64,000 nucleotides of DNA, taken from the NCBI RefSeq assembly GCF_001561955.1, contig NZ_CP014223.1, positions 1,922,001-1,986,000 of the forward strand. The letters are read 5' to 3'. The position numbers were made by a program, and so were the translations under genes. Below the pieces are notes generated by a model, which searched no databases, was not told the DNA's origin, and saw only the letters and a program-made list of their open reading frames with translations. How positions within the stretch are numbered: the first letter of the stretch is position 1; every line of letters starts with the position of its first letter. Shown here one piece after another: positions 47,221 to 57,355 of this stretch. Source of the stretch: Anaerotignum propionicum DSM 1682. Its GTDB lineage: Bacteria; Bacillota; Clostridia; Lachnospirales; Anaerotignaceae.

Positions 47221-49935
47221 ATAGTGATAGGTAATTCTTTGAAGTTATCTCCGAATTTTCCCCCACTCCACACCGTGCGTGCGACTTTCACCGCACACGG
47301 CGTTCCACCGTTTATGAATTGGTTTTAACTAAAGTAAACTTACAATATTCGAGCAGTAATTAACTCATATATTTAGATTTTTTCAAGTTTTGCTAACAAT
47401 CGCAGTTTGTTGAGTTTTTCTTTTTGTTTTGGAGTTAGTTTTAATTGTGAAAGATGATTTTTAACTGTTTCATCTGTTGTAGCGTGTAAAAGTCGGTGTG
47501 CATCTTTGTGTAAAATGATTAAATTTTCATATCTATCATTCCCACCTTGACTAACTGGAATTTTATGATGACAGTGTATTTCATCAATATATAAGACTTT
47601 TCCTGTAATGGCACATTTACCATTTTGTGCTACATATAATGAAATGCGATTATCCATATATTCAACGGTTCTGCTGACTTCTTTTGCTCTCATAAGTAAA
47701 ATCATCGTCTTTGTGTCTACCGCTAAATTTTTATGGATTTCCTTTCTGCCCTCGGACGTGAATTTACATACCGACTTTCGTTTCCACATAGGGCTTTTAT
47801 GTGTTACATAAGACACAGGAGCTAAAGGTTTACCGCTTACAAATCGAATTTGTTTGCTTTTTCCATATCTTCGTTCAATGTATAATGCCCCTCTGTATTC
47901 ACCTTTTGTGGATAACGCTTTTCTTTTAATTTGGCTCATTCTCACAACATCAACTTTTCGCCCTATATCTCGAAAATCCGCACTCACCGCTGTTGCAATT
48001 TGATAGTAGTTGTGCATACCCATAATCTTTGAGTTATACTCATTGATTAAGGTTGCCCTCTCCCTATCATCTTTTGGGTGAGCAATTTTCTTGATTTGTT
48101 GTATCAAATTTTCTGTTTCTCGCTTTTTGGCTTTGTCACACATACTTGATTTAACAACATAGGACTTTGCTTTTTCCATAACGGTAATTTTGAAACCTAA
48201 AAATTCAGAATGTCCTTTTCTAAGATTTACAATTTTGGACTTTTCCTCACTGACCTCTAATTTCAACCTATCATATAGCCATTGTTTTGTAGCATTAAAT
48301 GCTCTAACGGCTTCGTCATAAGTTTTACAGAAGATTTTGAAGTCATCAGCATATCTCACAAGTTGCATTTCTTTTAAATTTGATTTTCTAAAAGCTTCAT
48401 AGGCTCTGCCACGATGTATTGCACCTGTTTTTGTTATATGTTCTTTAATATTATGCGCAGGGTGCTTTTCCCATTGACTCGATAGCCACCAATCCAATTC
48501 ATTTAAAACAATATTGGATAGCAATGGTGACAATATGCCGCCTTGTGGTGTGCCTTTTGTGGGCATTATCATTTCACCGTTTGGCATAACAATAGGTGCT
48601 TTCAGCATTTCTTTAATTACGCATAGCAACTTTTTATCTTGTATCCCCAATTTCCACATCTGCTTTATCAGCTTTGAGTGGTTGACATTATCAAAGAAAC
48701 CTTTAATATCAATATCAACTACGAAATGCAGATGTGATTTTTGTATGAATGTGTAGGCTTGTGCCATAGCGTGTTCCGCTGACCTGTTAGGTCGGAAACC
48801 ATTGCTTTTATCATGGAATTTTGCCTCACATATAGGTTCAAGGATTTGTAAAATACACTGTTGGACTATTCTGTCCCACATAGTGGGAATACCGAGTGGT
48901 CGCATTTTTCCGTTGGGTTTTGGTATCTCTACTCGCCTTACTGCTTTTGGTTTGTACCATTGGAGCTTCTTTCGCACAATCGATACAAATTTTTCTTCGG
49001 GTATCTTTTCAATATCTCGAATTGTAATTTTGTCTATACCGCTTGTGCTACTACCTGAATTTCGCTTAATACTTCTATATGCAAGTCGTATGTTTTCATC
49101 TTGTGTGATGAGTGACACCAGGTTTGTGAAAATCTTTCCGTCATCACTGTCTGCATATAATTTATCTAAAGTTTCTTGTAGGTTGTAATACTCCAAATGG
49201 CGTAATTTTGAGTTCTTTTTCTGCTTCTCATTTGTCACAGGCATCTCCTCCTCTCGGATTTGATTTTCTTTGTCATACTCGAAGCTGTGAATGTTTACTT
49301 TGTTATTATTTAATATCATAAACGGCTAATGGCTGTTCCTCCGCTTCCATTACAGAAACATCAAGGGTCGTGCCATCGCTCTCGCAGAGAACTCACACAG
49401 TTATGAATTCCTGTGCTAACTAATATTTTATTAGCTTCTCTACTTTCCTCGTTCCAATAATTCTATCTTTACATATACCCTTAGGTGTCCTCTCTGAGCC
49501 TGTGTGCTTGATACCGCCTGTAACGGCATAAAGTATTTCATATCTTCGATTTTTACTTTACTTCACACACTATCCTTTTTAGATAACTGTACATTTCTGT
49601 ACAGCCCACTTTTAGACCCTTACATTCAAGGCTTCGTCAGACTTTTTAAGTCATTCTCACCATAGGTACTTTATAGACCTCCGGCATATAGGTTACACCA
49701 TTCACCGCTGAACAGCTTTCGTTGTACTTTTATAGCACAATACGGTAACTCTCTGCCGACTTCACCGAGCTTCTGAACATCTACCTTTTGAGTAGAGCCA
49801 GTCGGAGTATCAAGGTTGGCGTTTCGGGGCGTTACTCCGTCATTCCACCAATCGAATTATCAGTTTGCAAATATTATGTTTTCACCGTCCTTTCTAAATT
49901 TGCACCTAAGCTTTTCACTTAGGAACGAGTCGCAC
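47221..49935 (-). mobile_element. Group II intron
   Basis: 2715 bp. The 5' end is GTGCGACTCGTT at 49935, the 3' end is ...CCTATCACTAT at 47221, and the exons join in frame. Domain V is recognisable near 47270-47304 (minus strand CGCCGTGTGCGGTGAAAGTC... pairing with GCACGG). Domain VI lies between it and the 3' end. The intron carries its own reverse transcriptase. It is in the sense orientation of the host gene, so splicing can restore the message. Confidence 0.88.
47373..49319 (-). CDS. ltrA: Group II intron reverse transcriptase/maturase with HNH domain
   Basis: 648 residues (or 623 from the ATG at 49244 behind AGGAGG). Reverse transcriptase motifs: IPKPNGKMRPLGIPTMWDRI, HFVVDIDIKGFFDNVNHSKL, GTPQGGILSPLLSNIVLNEL and the catalytic VRYADDFKIF. 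A maturase domain X follows (YQIATAVSADFRDIG, YGKSKQIRF). The C-terminus is an HNH endonuclease: CAITGKVLYIDEIHCHHKIP, VSQGGNDRYENLIILHKDAH. All parts needed for retrohoming look intact. Confidence 0.95.
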   Translation of the reverse strand: MILNNNKVNIHSFEYDKENQIREEEMPVTNEKQKKNSKLRHLEYYNLQETLDKLYADSDDGKIFTNLVSLITQDENIRLAYRSIKRNSGSSTSGIDKITIRDIEKIPEEKFVSIVRKKLQWYKPKAVRRVEIPKPNGKMRPLGIPTMWDRIVQQCILQILEPICEAKFHDKSNGFRPNRSAEHAMAQAYTFIQKSHLHFVVDIDIKGFFDNVNHSKLIKQMWKLGIQDKKLLCVIKEMLKAPIVMPNGEMIMPTKGTPQGGILSPLLSNIVLNELDWWLSSQWEKHPAHNIKEHITKTGAIHRGRAYEAFRKSNLKEMQLVRYADDFKIFCKTYDEAVRAFNATKQWLYDRLKLEVSEEKSKIVNLRKGHSEFLGFKITVMEKAKSYVVKSSMCDKAKKRETENLIQQIKKIAHPKDDRERATLINEYNSKIMGMHNYYQIATAVSADFRDIGRKVDVVRMSQIKRKALSTKGEYRGALYIERRYGKSKQIRFVSGKPLAPVSYVTHKSPMWKRKSVCKFTSEGRKEIHKNLAVDTKTMILLMRAKEVSRTVEYMDNRISLYVAQNGKCAITGKVLYIDEIHCHHKIPVSQGGNDRYENLIILHKDAHRLLHATTDETVKNHLSQLKLTPKQKEKLNKLRLLAKLEKI

Positions 49936-52900
49936 CAAAAAAGTAATCATGTATCAGGAAACCCAGCTTATCATACTTTTTGTCATTGAGCTTGTAGTTA
50001 CCAAAAGGCACATTACCCACTGCCATATCAAAAAAGTTATTGGAAAAATCAGTTTTCTCAAAGCCTTTCATTTGAATATTTGCCTTCTGATAAAGCTGCT
50101 TTGCTATTCTTCCGGTTAGACTATCCAATTCCACACCGTAGAGCTTTGAGGCTTGCATACTCTGTGGCAGCATCCCGAAAAAGTTACCACTGCCCATTGC
50201 AGGTTCTAAAATGTTGCCATTTGGAATATCCATATTTTCCAGCGCCTTATATATCGCACGAATAACAGTGGGTGAGGTATAGTGGGCATTAAGGGTACTG
50301 GCTCTTGCCATTTCGTATTCATCGGGTGTGAGTATGGCTTTTAGCTCGGTATACTCACTTCGCCAATTATCCTTGTTTTCGTCAAAAGCATCGGCAAGAC
50401 CGCCCCAACCGACATACTGTGATAAGATTTCTTGCTCTTCAGCATTGGCTCGTCTTTTTTCCGTTTCAAGCTGTTTCAGGGTTTGAATGGCAAGAATGTT
50501 ATGGGCATATTTTTCTTTGGCTGTACCGACACCTAAATCATCATTGGTAATTGCGTAATTGATTTTAGGTGAAGTATCCGTAATTTCTTTTTCTACTTGT
50601 TTAGTGAAAGGGGCAAAAGGTGTATCCTCTAAACTGCCACCGCCAAAATCAAAATTGATCATTGTTTGGTGCTCTGGCTGCTTTTCATCAGTAACAATAG
50701 AGATATTTTGCTCTTGCAGCTGTGCCTGCTTTTGCTCCACAAAATAGCGGATATAATCCACAGTTTCACTGCGAAAGATAGGAAAGCCAGTGCCATTTTG
50801 GAAGGTTGTATCCCGCAAGGAAACCTTGTCAAAGTCATAATTTACGCTGTCAATAACAAAATCTCTACCACCGATTGTAAGCTCCATACCAATAGGAATA
50901 TAATCCTTTGCATAATGCTCAGTAATGGTGTGGTACTCGCCGTTTTCTTCTCCAATGAAACAGAAGTTAATTCCTTTATCTTTAAGGTTTTTTGTTGCCA
51001 CTTGCCAATCCGCCACATAACCGCCAGTTACTTTGGTATTACCGATAAGTGATATGTCTCGCTCAATTACCTTGCGACCAAGAATAGGTGCAGTTATCTC
51101 GGCATCATCACCATAAAACAAAAGCAGACTACCCGATTGTATGCCTACAATCTGATGTGGGTGGTCTGTTTTTTGGTTTAAATATTCGGTTATGGTTTTT
51201 TCGTCGCTAACAAGCTCTTCCATTCGCTCACGGGAGCGCTTTTCGCCAATTTCTTCTACAATGGCTGTTTCGACTACCTCATCAAAATCACCAAGATTTT
51301 CATCAAAAGCTGTAACTACTTGTAGCTCCTCAGCTGCTTGTGTTTCTGTTTGCTCTAAAAGGTAGTTGTAGGCGATCTCTTTTGCATTGTCCCTGTCAGT
51401 AAGTGCAGAAATACCCTCTACCAAATCATCTTCACAAATCCGGTTAATGACTTGCTCCATAGAAATAGATGGATCATCATAAACGCCACCATTAATAAGG
51501 TGGAAGTTTTCATCAAAGATAGAATAATCGTAGCCTTCGGCAACTTCCTGGATAGAGAAGTAAAGGTTGCCCACTTGATATGCAAGTTGAGCAGGCTCGG
51601 TCATTCTGCTTTCTTCCTTAATAATTTCTTCTACCTTGGCAACTATATTTTCATTTGTGGGGTTTTCAAGGCTTTCTGTAGCAAAGTCGATAAGTTCGTC
51701 GGAAACCATAAGCCCCCTATCTTCTAAGATGGATGATACGGAACTGCCTACTAAATCAAGGGTGAGCTGTTCACTGTCTGTTTCTTTGTGGGTGGATTTT
51801 CGTTTGCGTTCCAGTTTTTTGGCGATATTGGTAATATCGTCGATACTGTCCTCGTCCAGTTCCTCAAGGTCTTTTTCCACCCGCTTTATGGCGTATTCTT
51901 GGCTTTTGAAAACAGAGTAATCACCGGTTTGAAAATCCTTTAAATTCGCAAAAGCCTTCTGCATATAGTCAAACCCACGCGCATCAGAGAGGGTATGTCC
52001 TAACACATATTCCATCTGTCCAATAAGATTATCTACAAACTCGCTATCCTCAAGCTGCTCCGCAACCTCTTTTACAGCCCTATCCATATAGCTGTAATCA
52101 CTGATTGGCGCAGTAAAAGGTTTTTCTATATCCGATGGAGCGTAACTGTAAAAGTGAACGATACCTCTTGCAATTTTTTCTTTCTCATAAGTGGGAATGT
52201 AGGCAAGCTCAGCACTGCTAAGATAGCGATTTTCAGCAATCAAGCGGTCAATTCGCTTTGTTACCTGTCCCCAGTTTTCCATCACGGTTGCGTAGGGCTT
52301 AAAATCAATTTCCCTTGCGTATATAGTACCCTTTGCGGAATGGTTTAAGCTAATACCCCAGTGTCCACTGCCACTCCAGCCATAATGATTTTTTAGAAAG
52401 TCGGATTTCTCTTTCTCTGTATGCCCTTGTTTGAAAAAGGCATAGGTATCAATGCGAGAAGTATTAAAATGCCTTGTGCGGTTATCAGTTGCATAGATGG
52501 CATTTAGTTCGTCTTGGGTAATAAAAGACGGAGTAATTGGAGCAAATTCCTCTTTGGAGGGGAAAATAACAGGCTCATTTTGAAAATTCTTTGCCATGCC
52601 GATAATTTCAGTTGGTGTATGAAAGGTAATTCGCATAGTTGCATCTTTATCTGCAATAAAATCCTGCTCCATTTGCTTTAATCCAATCATTAAAGTAGAC
52701 AACTTTTCTTTATCCGTCAAATGAGTACAAATTTCCTCTGTGCAATCAGGATATACAAATTTCGTTACAATAGGATCAAGTTTTTCATTGGTGTAATCCT
52801 CGGCTTTGTCCCGATACATAAAGGAAAAATATTCAGCCACATATTTTTGATAAACTTCTTTTGACTGTTCCAGTTTATCGGCAGTGAGATATTCGCCCTT

Positions 52901-54568
52901 TTCCAGTAGATTTCTAATCCTTTCGGCAGTCTGCACCCAAGAAAGATTTATTTTGTTCTGTGCGTGATAGGTCTGATTTCCCCTTGCAATGGAAATTCCG
53001 CCTTCATCATACCAAAAAGAGTATTTTACTCCATCAATCTCAAAGCCCTTGCCACCTCTACCATAATGATTTTTTAGATAATCTGCATTTTCAAAAAGAT
53101 CAGTATTAAATGCCATATATCCAGCGATAAGGGAAGTGCTGTTTTTTTCTTCGCCACCTGTTGCTAAAATCTTATCCACCACTTCAAAGGAAATAGATTC
53201 AGCATCAAATAGGCTGTTTTGGGCAAAAGAAAAAGCAGCAAACGTGACGCTTAACCCATTTGGGACTTCGTCGCTTACTGCTTTACTTTCTGCAATAGAC
53301 TCAATTTGTTCATGGATAGTAGGAAATAAAGATACTTGATTGCCACTTACCTTGCGTAAATCAAGTCCTTCATCACCACTTCTTCGGATTGTAGCTTGAT
53401 GTTTGTTGTCATCTGCACCCAAAGAAGTTGATCTTTGGCTTTCAGCGCCTCGGTTACTCCCTGTGCTTTCATCATTTCTTCTGTCATCTGTTCTACTTGA
53501 CTGTGAGCTGTCCTGTCCACCTCCACCAAATGCGGCCACAGACTCCCGTCTTGCAGCATTCGGCTGTAGGTTCCCCTGCGGTTCTCCTTGAGATGCGTTT
53601 CTCTCATCATTCCATACTTGCCCACTGTATCGGGAAGATTCTCCAAATCCTCCATCTGTAAATCCGGTATCCGATAGTCTCCGTTCTGAATATAATTCAC
53701 CTTTTCTGCCATTGTCATTTTCCCCCTTTATATTTTTACTTTCACGCTTTAGAGTGCTAAATTCTATATTGTCAGTATAATCTACTTTCCGCTTATTATC
53801 AATAGATTTTGCAAGTAAATTTCGCTCACTTTCTCTTATCACTGCACCGATGGTGAGGAGCATTTCATTTGATACCAAGTTAATGGCATTGCCCAAATGA
53901 GAGAAGACAGCAGGGGTATTGAAGTCCGTAATTCCTCTGAAATCGTCCTCGTCAAGATATTCTCTTGCATCAATGCCACACCGTGTAAGCACCATATACT
54001 GAACGCTAGTAGTAACAGCATTTCTAAAGGCAACATCCATATTTAGCTCGTCAATTCCCTCTAAAAAGCTATCCTCAAGATCATAGTTTAAATCGTGCAA
54101 AAACTCTCGGTAATGCTCACCCACGGCTCGCTCAGTAAGCTCCATAAGGTTACTAGCAAAATCATCTTTTTTAATCTCGCCATAAGACCCTGTGAGCTGC
54201 TTTAGCACATCCTCGTGATAGTTTGGTTGCATTTCCCACAGATACGGCGTTTTTGCTCCTCGTACCTCATTGGTATCGGAAACCTCAAAAACATATTCAA
54301 TACGAGGTTTTCCACCTTGATTTTGACGGATAAGGGCAATGCCTTTGCTACCTCGTTTCACCCAGCGGTTCATCTTCTTGTTCCAAATTTCGATATTGGC
54401 ACAAGCGGTGGCATCGGGACGTTGTGCGTAAATCATAATCTGGTCATCAAAACTGTACTTATAGAGTTTGCTTGCGGTAGTAAGATAGTCTTGCCAGTTA
54501 CTGATATTTTTCAAGACATCTTCTTTGGTATCGGCAAATAGCTTTGAAACTTCGTTTATTCTGCTCAT
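49936..54568 (-). CDS. Giant ICE methylase-helicase, first exon (LtrC/ArdC-like and DNA methylase parts)
   Basis: Starts at the ATG at 54568 with AAGGAGGAG upstream; the frame to 54613 runs into a terminator hairpin and is not the start. The N-terminus (NWQDYLTTASKLYKYSFDDQ, IYAQRPDATACANIEIWNKK, RWVKRGSKGIALIRQ) is like the single-strand-binding domain of ArdC/LtrC antirestriction proteins. Repeated FxNHYGxxGxG units follow (LKNHYGRGGKGFEIDG; LKNHYGWSGSGHWGIS). Near the end lies an N6-adenine methylase: HYTSPTVIRAIYKALE, the AdoMet motif NILEPAMGSGNFFG and a catalytic-type AVGNVPFGNYKL. The last exon base is G at 49936. Confidence 0.9.
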
Positions 54569-54598
54569 TCGCTCCTCCTTAAATTTGATTTTGGACAT

Positions 54599-54640
54599 AA
54601 AAAATCCCGACACAAAGAGGTTTGCCCTTGTATTGGGATT
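54599..54640 (-). terminator. Terminator/attenuator hairpin just before the giant gene
   Basis: Arms AATCCCGACACAA (54603-54615) and TTGTATTGGGATT (54628-54640). On the minus strand it is followed by six Ts, about 30 bases upstream of the ribosome site of the giant gene. One of three related palindromes (also 54897-54926 and 55461-55498). Confidence 0.65.
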
Positions 54641-54649
54641 GATTTTCTG

Positions 54650-54725
54650 TTATTTGATTGCTTTTATCTTGTTGACAGCATATTTTATAAATTCTTCCGG
54701 GTGCGGGGACTTCTCCCTTACGACA
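54650..54725 (-). pseudogene. Duplicated tail of the Spo0A-C-like gene
   Basis: The minus strand reads EKSPHPEEFIKYAVNKIKAI then K-stop without a gene body. Positions 54671-54697 are identical over 27 bases to 54946-54972 in the intact gene at 54908-55144. A partial tandem duplication is likely. Confidence 0.65.
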
Positions 54726-54740
54726 TATACGTGTACTTAA

Positions 54741-54907
54741 GTGCTCCTACCACTTATAAAATTTTGAGTAATTCATGAGATGTATTTGGGCTTAGAAATA
54801 GGTCTTATAGAATTTTTCACATTGCCGTTATTTGATGAAAATATGATTAAAAGCTGCACATGTAATCCAACATGTCCAGCTTTTAATTGTTTCCCAATCC
54901 TAAGAGG
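54741..54907 (-). other. Gap with a large hairpin
   Basis: The stem ATTAAAAGCTG-ACATG / CATGT-CAGCTTTTAAT spans 54846-54887, followed on the minus strand by a moderately T-rich run. A second, imperfect hairpin (54897-54926) overlaps the end of the next gene. Together they probably end transcription of the Spo0A-C-like gene. Confidence 0.5.
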
Positions 54908-55144
54908 TTAGTCCTTATATCGGGATTGAATTTTTGATATTTGATTGTTGACAGCATATTTTATAAATTCTTCGGGTGTGGGGACTTCTCCCCTGCGGGG
55001 AACCTGCTCCTGATAGGCTTTTATAATACTATCGTCATTCGATGTAAAAGCGTATTCAAGTGCTGTCTGCATCTCGGTTTTGACTTCTTTCATGCTCATA
55101 CCATTTTGCTTTGCTATTTTTCTATAAATACTTCGATTGCTCAA
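54908..55144 (-). CDS. Small regulator, Spo0A C-terminal-like
   Basis: 78 residues. IYRKIAKQNGMSMKEVKTEM, QTALEYAFTSNDDSI, then GEVPTPEEFIKYAVNNQISK. This matches short ICE proteins annotated as Spo0A C-terminal-domain-like, with a helix-turn-helix and a PTPEEFI tail. AGGAGG lies upstream. Divergent from the ribbon-helix-helix gene at 55254; two operator-like repeats lie between them. Probably a DNA-binding regulator of the element. Confidence 0.7.
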   Translation of the reverse strand: MSNRSIYRKIAKQNGMSMKEVKTEMQTALEYAFTSNDDSIIKAYQEQVPRRGEVPTPEEFIKYAVNNQISKIQSRYKD

Positions 55145-55166
55145 ATTTAATCCTCCTTACATTTTA

Positions 55167-55236
55167 TAAACACATAGTATATCTATATTCCAAATTATAA
55201 CACGGATTATATGTAAAATAAATACACAATATATCT
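55167..55236. promoter_or_regulatory. Two direct-repeat operator candidates
   Basis: TAAACACATAGTATATCT (55167-55184) and TAAATACACAATATATCT (55219-55236) agree at 15 of 18 positions. They lie between the divergent regulators and are plausible sites for the ribbon-helix-helix protein. Confidence 0.55.
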
Positions 55237-55253
55237 AAAAGAGGTGCTTGTTT

Positions 55254-55457
55254 ATGTCTATCAAAAGTGTATCCATACGTATCGAAGAAGAAATGCTTGA
55301 AAAAATTGCTTTTGTTGCTGATTATGAGGGACGTTCTGTTAATAGCCACATTCTCGTGTTAATTCGCAACAATATCAAAGAATACGAAAATGAGCATGGC
55401 AAAATAATCGGGGATATAAACCCCGAAGTGAACGTAAAACCAGCAAGGAAAAAATAA
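55254..55457 (+). CDS. Ribbon-helix-helix DNA-binding protein
   Basis: 67 residues from the ATG at 55254 (AGAGGTG upstream). The strand SIKSVSIRIEEEMLEKIAFV and helix EGRSVNSHILVLIRNNIKEY are the Arc/CopG ribbon-helix-helix pattern. One of very few real plus-strand genes here. It faces the Spo0A-C-like gene across an operator-like spacer and ends at a bidirectional terminator. Confidence 0.8.
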   Translation: MSIKSVSIRIEEEMLEKIAFVADYEGRSVNSHILVLIRNNIKEYENEHGKIIGDINPEVNVKPARKK

Positions 55458-55460
55458 ATA

Positions 55461-55498
55461 AATCCCGATACAAAGAGGTCCATCCTTGTATCGGGATT
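55461..55498. terminator. Bidirectional terminator between convergent genes
   Basis: Perfect 13-bp stem AATCCCGATACAA (55461-55473) / TTGTATCGGGATT (55486-55498), followed by T-rich runs on both sides. It serves the ribbon-helix-helix gene from one side and the toxin-antitoxin pair from the other. Confidence 0.8.
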
Positions 55499-55506
55499 GC
55501 TTTTCA

Positions 55507-55806
55507 TTATTTTACGACAATTTCTTGTTTTGGAATAAACTCAAGTTTCAACTGCATATCCATTCCTTCAGCAAGCCTTTGTAAAAGGGAAAGAGTAGGA
55601 TTTGCATTGCCATTTTCAAGTTTGCTGATGTCTGCTTGGTTAATGCCTGTTTTTTGTGCAAGCTCCTTTTGTGTAAGGTGACTATTTTTTCTAGCATCTA
55701 TCATTGCTTGAATGATATTAAACTCTGGCTCAAGAACATTCCATTCTTTTTGAAATTCAGGATTTTTCAATTCTTCTTCTAAAAGTCTATCAAAATCATC
55801 ACGCAT
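55507..55806 (-). CDS. XRE-family antitoxin (HigA-like)
   Basis: 99 residues. The helix-turn-helix HLTQKELAQKTGINQADISK then LENGNANPTLSLLQRLAEGM is in the C-terminal half, after an acidic helix DDFDRLLEEELKNPEFQKEW that may wrap the toxin. It starts two bases after the toxin stop, so it is expressed from the same message. Toxin-first order is typical of HigBA-type pairs. Likely autorepressor at 56211-56239. Confidence 0.87.
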   Translation of the reverse strand: MRDDFDRLLEEELKNPEFQKEWNVLEPEFNIIQAMIDARKNSHLTQKELAQKTGINQADISKLENGNANPTLSLLQRLAEGMDMQLKLEFIPKQEIVVK

Positions 55807-55808
55807 AA

Positions 55809-56168
55809 TTACAACTCCTTTCCATTTTTTTCTAAATAATCCTTGCGATACTTTTCAGCAAGGTCAATTTCTTTAGGTGGTGTTTTCGGCGTTTTTTTGA
55901 TAAAACCGTTTGTTAGTACTATTTTTCTCCCAATTACGAAAAAATATAACACCCTTGAAATATCACTACCTTGTTTTGCTCTAAGTTCAAATATGCCATT
56001 ACCTAAAGGCTTTGTATATGGCTCTCGTAAATCATTTCCGTTCTTCCTTAAAATTTCAATGCACCGCAACATCTTGGCTCTCATTTTTGTATCAAGAGAA
56101 AGGACAAAATCTTTAACTGGAACATCTCCATTTTGATTTTTATAAAATTCGATTTCAAAATCTGTCAT
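55809..56168 (-). CDS. RelE/HigB-family toxin
   Basis: 119 residues. FEIEFYKNQNGDVPVKDFVL, MRAKMLRCIEILRKNGNDLR, EPYTKPLGNGIFELRAKQGS, RVLYFFVIGRKIVLTNGFIK and KKTPKTPPKEIDLAEKYRKD are the full RelE/ParE-type (phage Gp49-like) pattern, a ribosome-dependent mRNA cleaver in known members. First gene of the pair, with a consensus promoter upstream. It probably stabilises the ICE. Confidence 0.9.
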   Translation of the reverse strand: MTDFEIEFYKNQNGDVPVKDFVLSLDTKMRAKMLRCIEILRKNGNDLREPYTKPLGNGIFELRAKQGSDISRVLYFFVIGRKIVLTNGFIKKTPKTPPKEIDLAEKYRKDYLEKNGKEL

Positions 56169-56210
56169 TTGTAATCCACCTTTATAGGATATGTGTTTAT
56201 CCTCATTAAT

Positions 56211-56239
56211 ATTATATGGGATTTATCCCATATTGTCAA
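56211..56239 (-). promoter_or_regulatory. Promoter and operator of the toxin-antitoxin pair
   Basis: Minus strand TTGACA (56234-56239) and TATAAT (56211-56216) with a 17-base spacer, both perfect consensus. The palindrome ATATGGGAT-TT-ATCCCATAT (56214-56233) fills the spacer and overlaps the -10 element, ideal for autorepression. Confidence 0.85.
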
Positions 56240-56245
56240 CAGGTA

Positions 56246-57352
56246 TTATCGCTCAAAGTTTTTATTTTTATGAATTGCACCTTCGCTTTGGTTTTCCAGT
56301 TCTTTAAAGGCTTTTAGCTTTGTGGTAACTGAGTGGCTTTTCGTAGCCACTTCTTCCAAAGCACCTTTGATGCGTTCCTTAAAATCGGAAACAGCCTTGT
56401 CTTTGTCACTGAAATAATGCCCCCAAAACCAGTTATCGCCATCAGCTCGTTCTTCATCGTTTTTAATATTCCTTTGCCAAGAGCCATAAGGTGAGGGAGC
56501 CTTTTCATTTTCGCCAAAGGCAAACTCATAATTGCTAACAATATGACTTTCGGTAACAGCATATCCACCAATGGTGCGAGGGAGCTCGTTGTTGATAATA
56601 CCATCAATTTGATTATAATTTTGCTCGCTGCTCATCTCAGCGGTCTTTAAGTAGTTTTCGCTTTCCTTTGCAAGAGTAATTAGAGCTTCCATTGTGTTTT
56701 CCGAAATGCCGGAAAGAGTATGGCTACCACTTAAAAAAGTTGCCCGCCTAGCAACAAATTCATCGGTATCAATATCGCCCAGTTCTTGTTTTGCTCTGCT
56801 TTCTAACTGGTCATAGAAAAAATCCTGTGGATTACTTGTAATTTTAGCAACCTCTAAAATCTGTTCATAGGACAGCATATTCTGCACAAATTGTCCACCT
56901 GCAATGCTATCGGGATTGTAGTATAGCCAAGTCAGTGTACCATTTTCTTTGTCAAAGAAAAGCCGATCATCGGTATTTTCTAATGCAGTCAGTACAGCTT
57001 TATACAGCGCATCGGTATTATCATCACAAAGGGCATCAATAAACTCTCTGAGAGGAATGAGGGAAAGAGAAGAAACATCAATCATATTGTGGTTGATTGC
57101 CTTTGCTGCAAAATACTGAATATCCCCTATGGCATAATCTTCTGACTTTAACCAAATATTCTTTGTGTAATCGTAAATCATACTTAGCTCCTCAAAACTG
57201 TGGGGAGTATCCAAGTCCCGCCCAATATCGCACATATTTACAAGCTTTTTCACTCTATCCCTCAAATTCTGATCGTTGGTTAGAGCAAACAAAACCTCTT
57301 TTGGATTTTGATTGACCAAATCCATGAAATCTTTTACTTGATAATCACTCAT
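56246..57352 (-). CDS. Conserved ICE protein, unknown function
   Basis: 368 residues. Acidic and mostly helical: DYQVKDFMDLVNQNPKEVLF, DALCDDNTDALYKAVLTALE, and YYNPDSIAGGQFVQNMLSYE. The last 110 residues (TIGGYAVTESHIVSNYEFAF; WFWGHYFSDKDKAVSDFKER) resemble small domains repeated in large Tn1549-type proteins. It follows TopB by three bases. No catalytic motif is seen. I recognise the context, not the function. Confidence 0.65.
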   Translation of the reverse strand: MSDYQVKDFMDLVNQNPKEVLFALTNDQNLRDRVKKLVNMCDIGRDLDTPHSFEELSMIYDYTKNIWLKSEDYAIGDIQYFAAKAINHNMIDVSSLSLIPLREFIDALCDDNTDALYKAVLTALENTDDRLFFDKENGTLTWLYYNPDSIAGGQFVQNMLSYEQILEVAKITSNPQDFFYDQLESRAKQELGDIDTDEFVARRATFLSGSHTLSGISENTMEALITLAKESENYLKTAEMSSEQNYNQIDGIINNELPRTIGGYAVTESHIVSNYEFAFGENEKAPSPYGSWQRNIKNDEERADGDNWFWGHYFSDKDKAVSDFKERIKGALEEVATKSHSVTTKLKAFKELENQSEGAIHKNKNFER

Positions 57353-57355
57353 CTC

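Noticed and set aside
49919-49935. Normal C-terminus ...FFGATRS for the first half of the giant protein
   Set aside because: These last codons are the first bases of the group II intron; the exon ends at 49936.
53347-53718. 123-residue minus-strand frame overlapping the giant gene
   Set aside because: Shadow frame within a low-complexity, charged part of the real gene.
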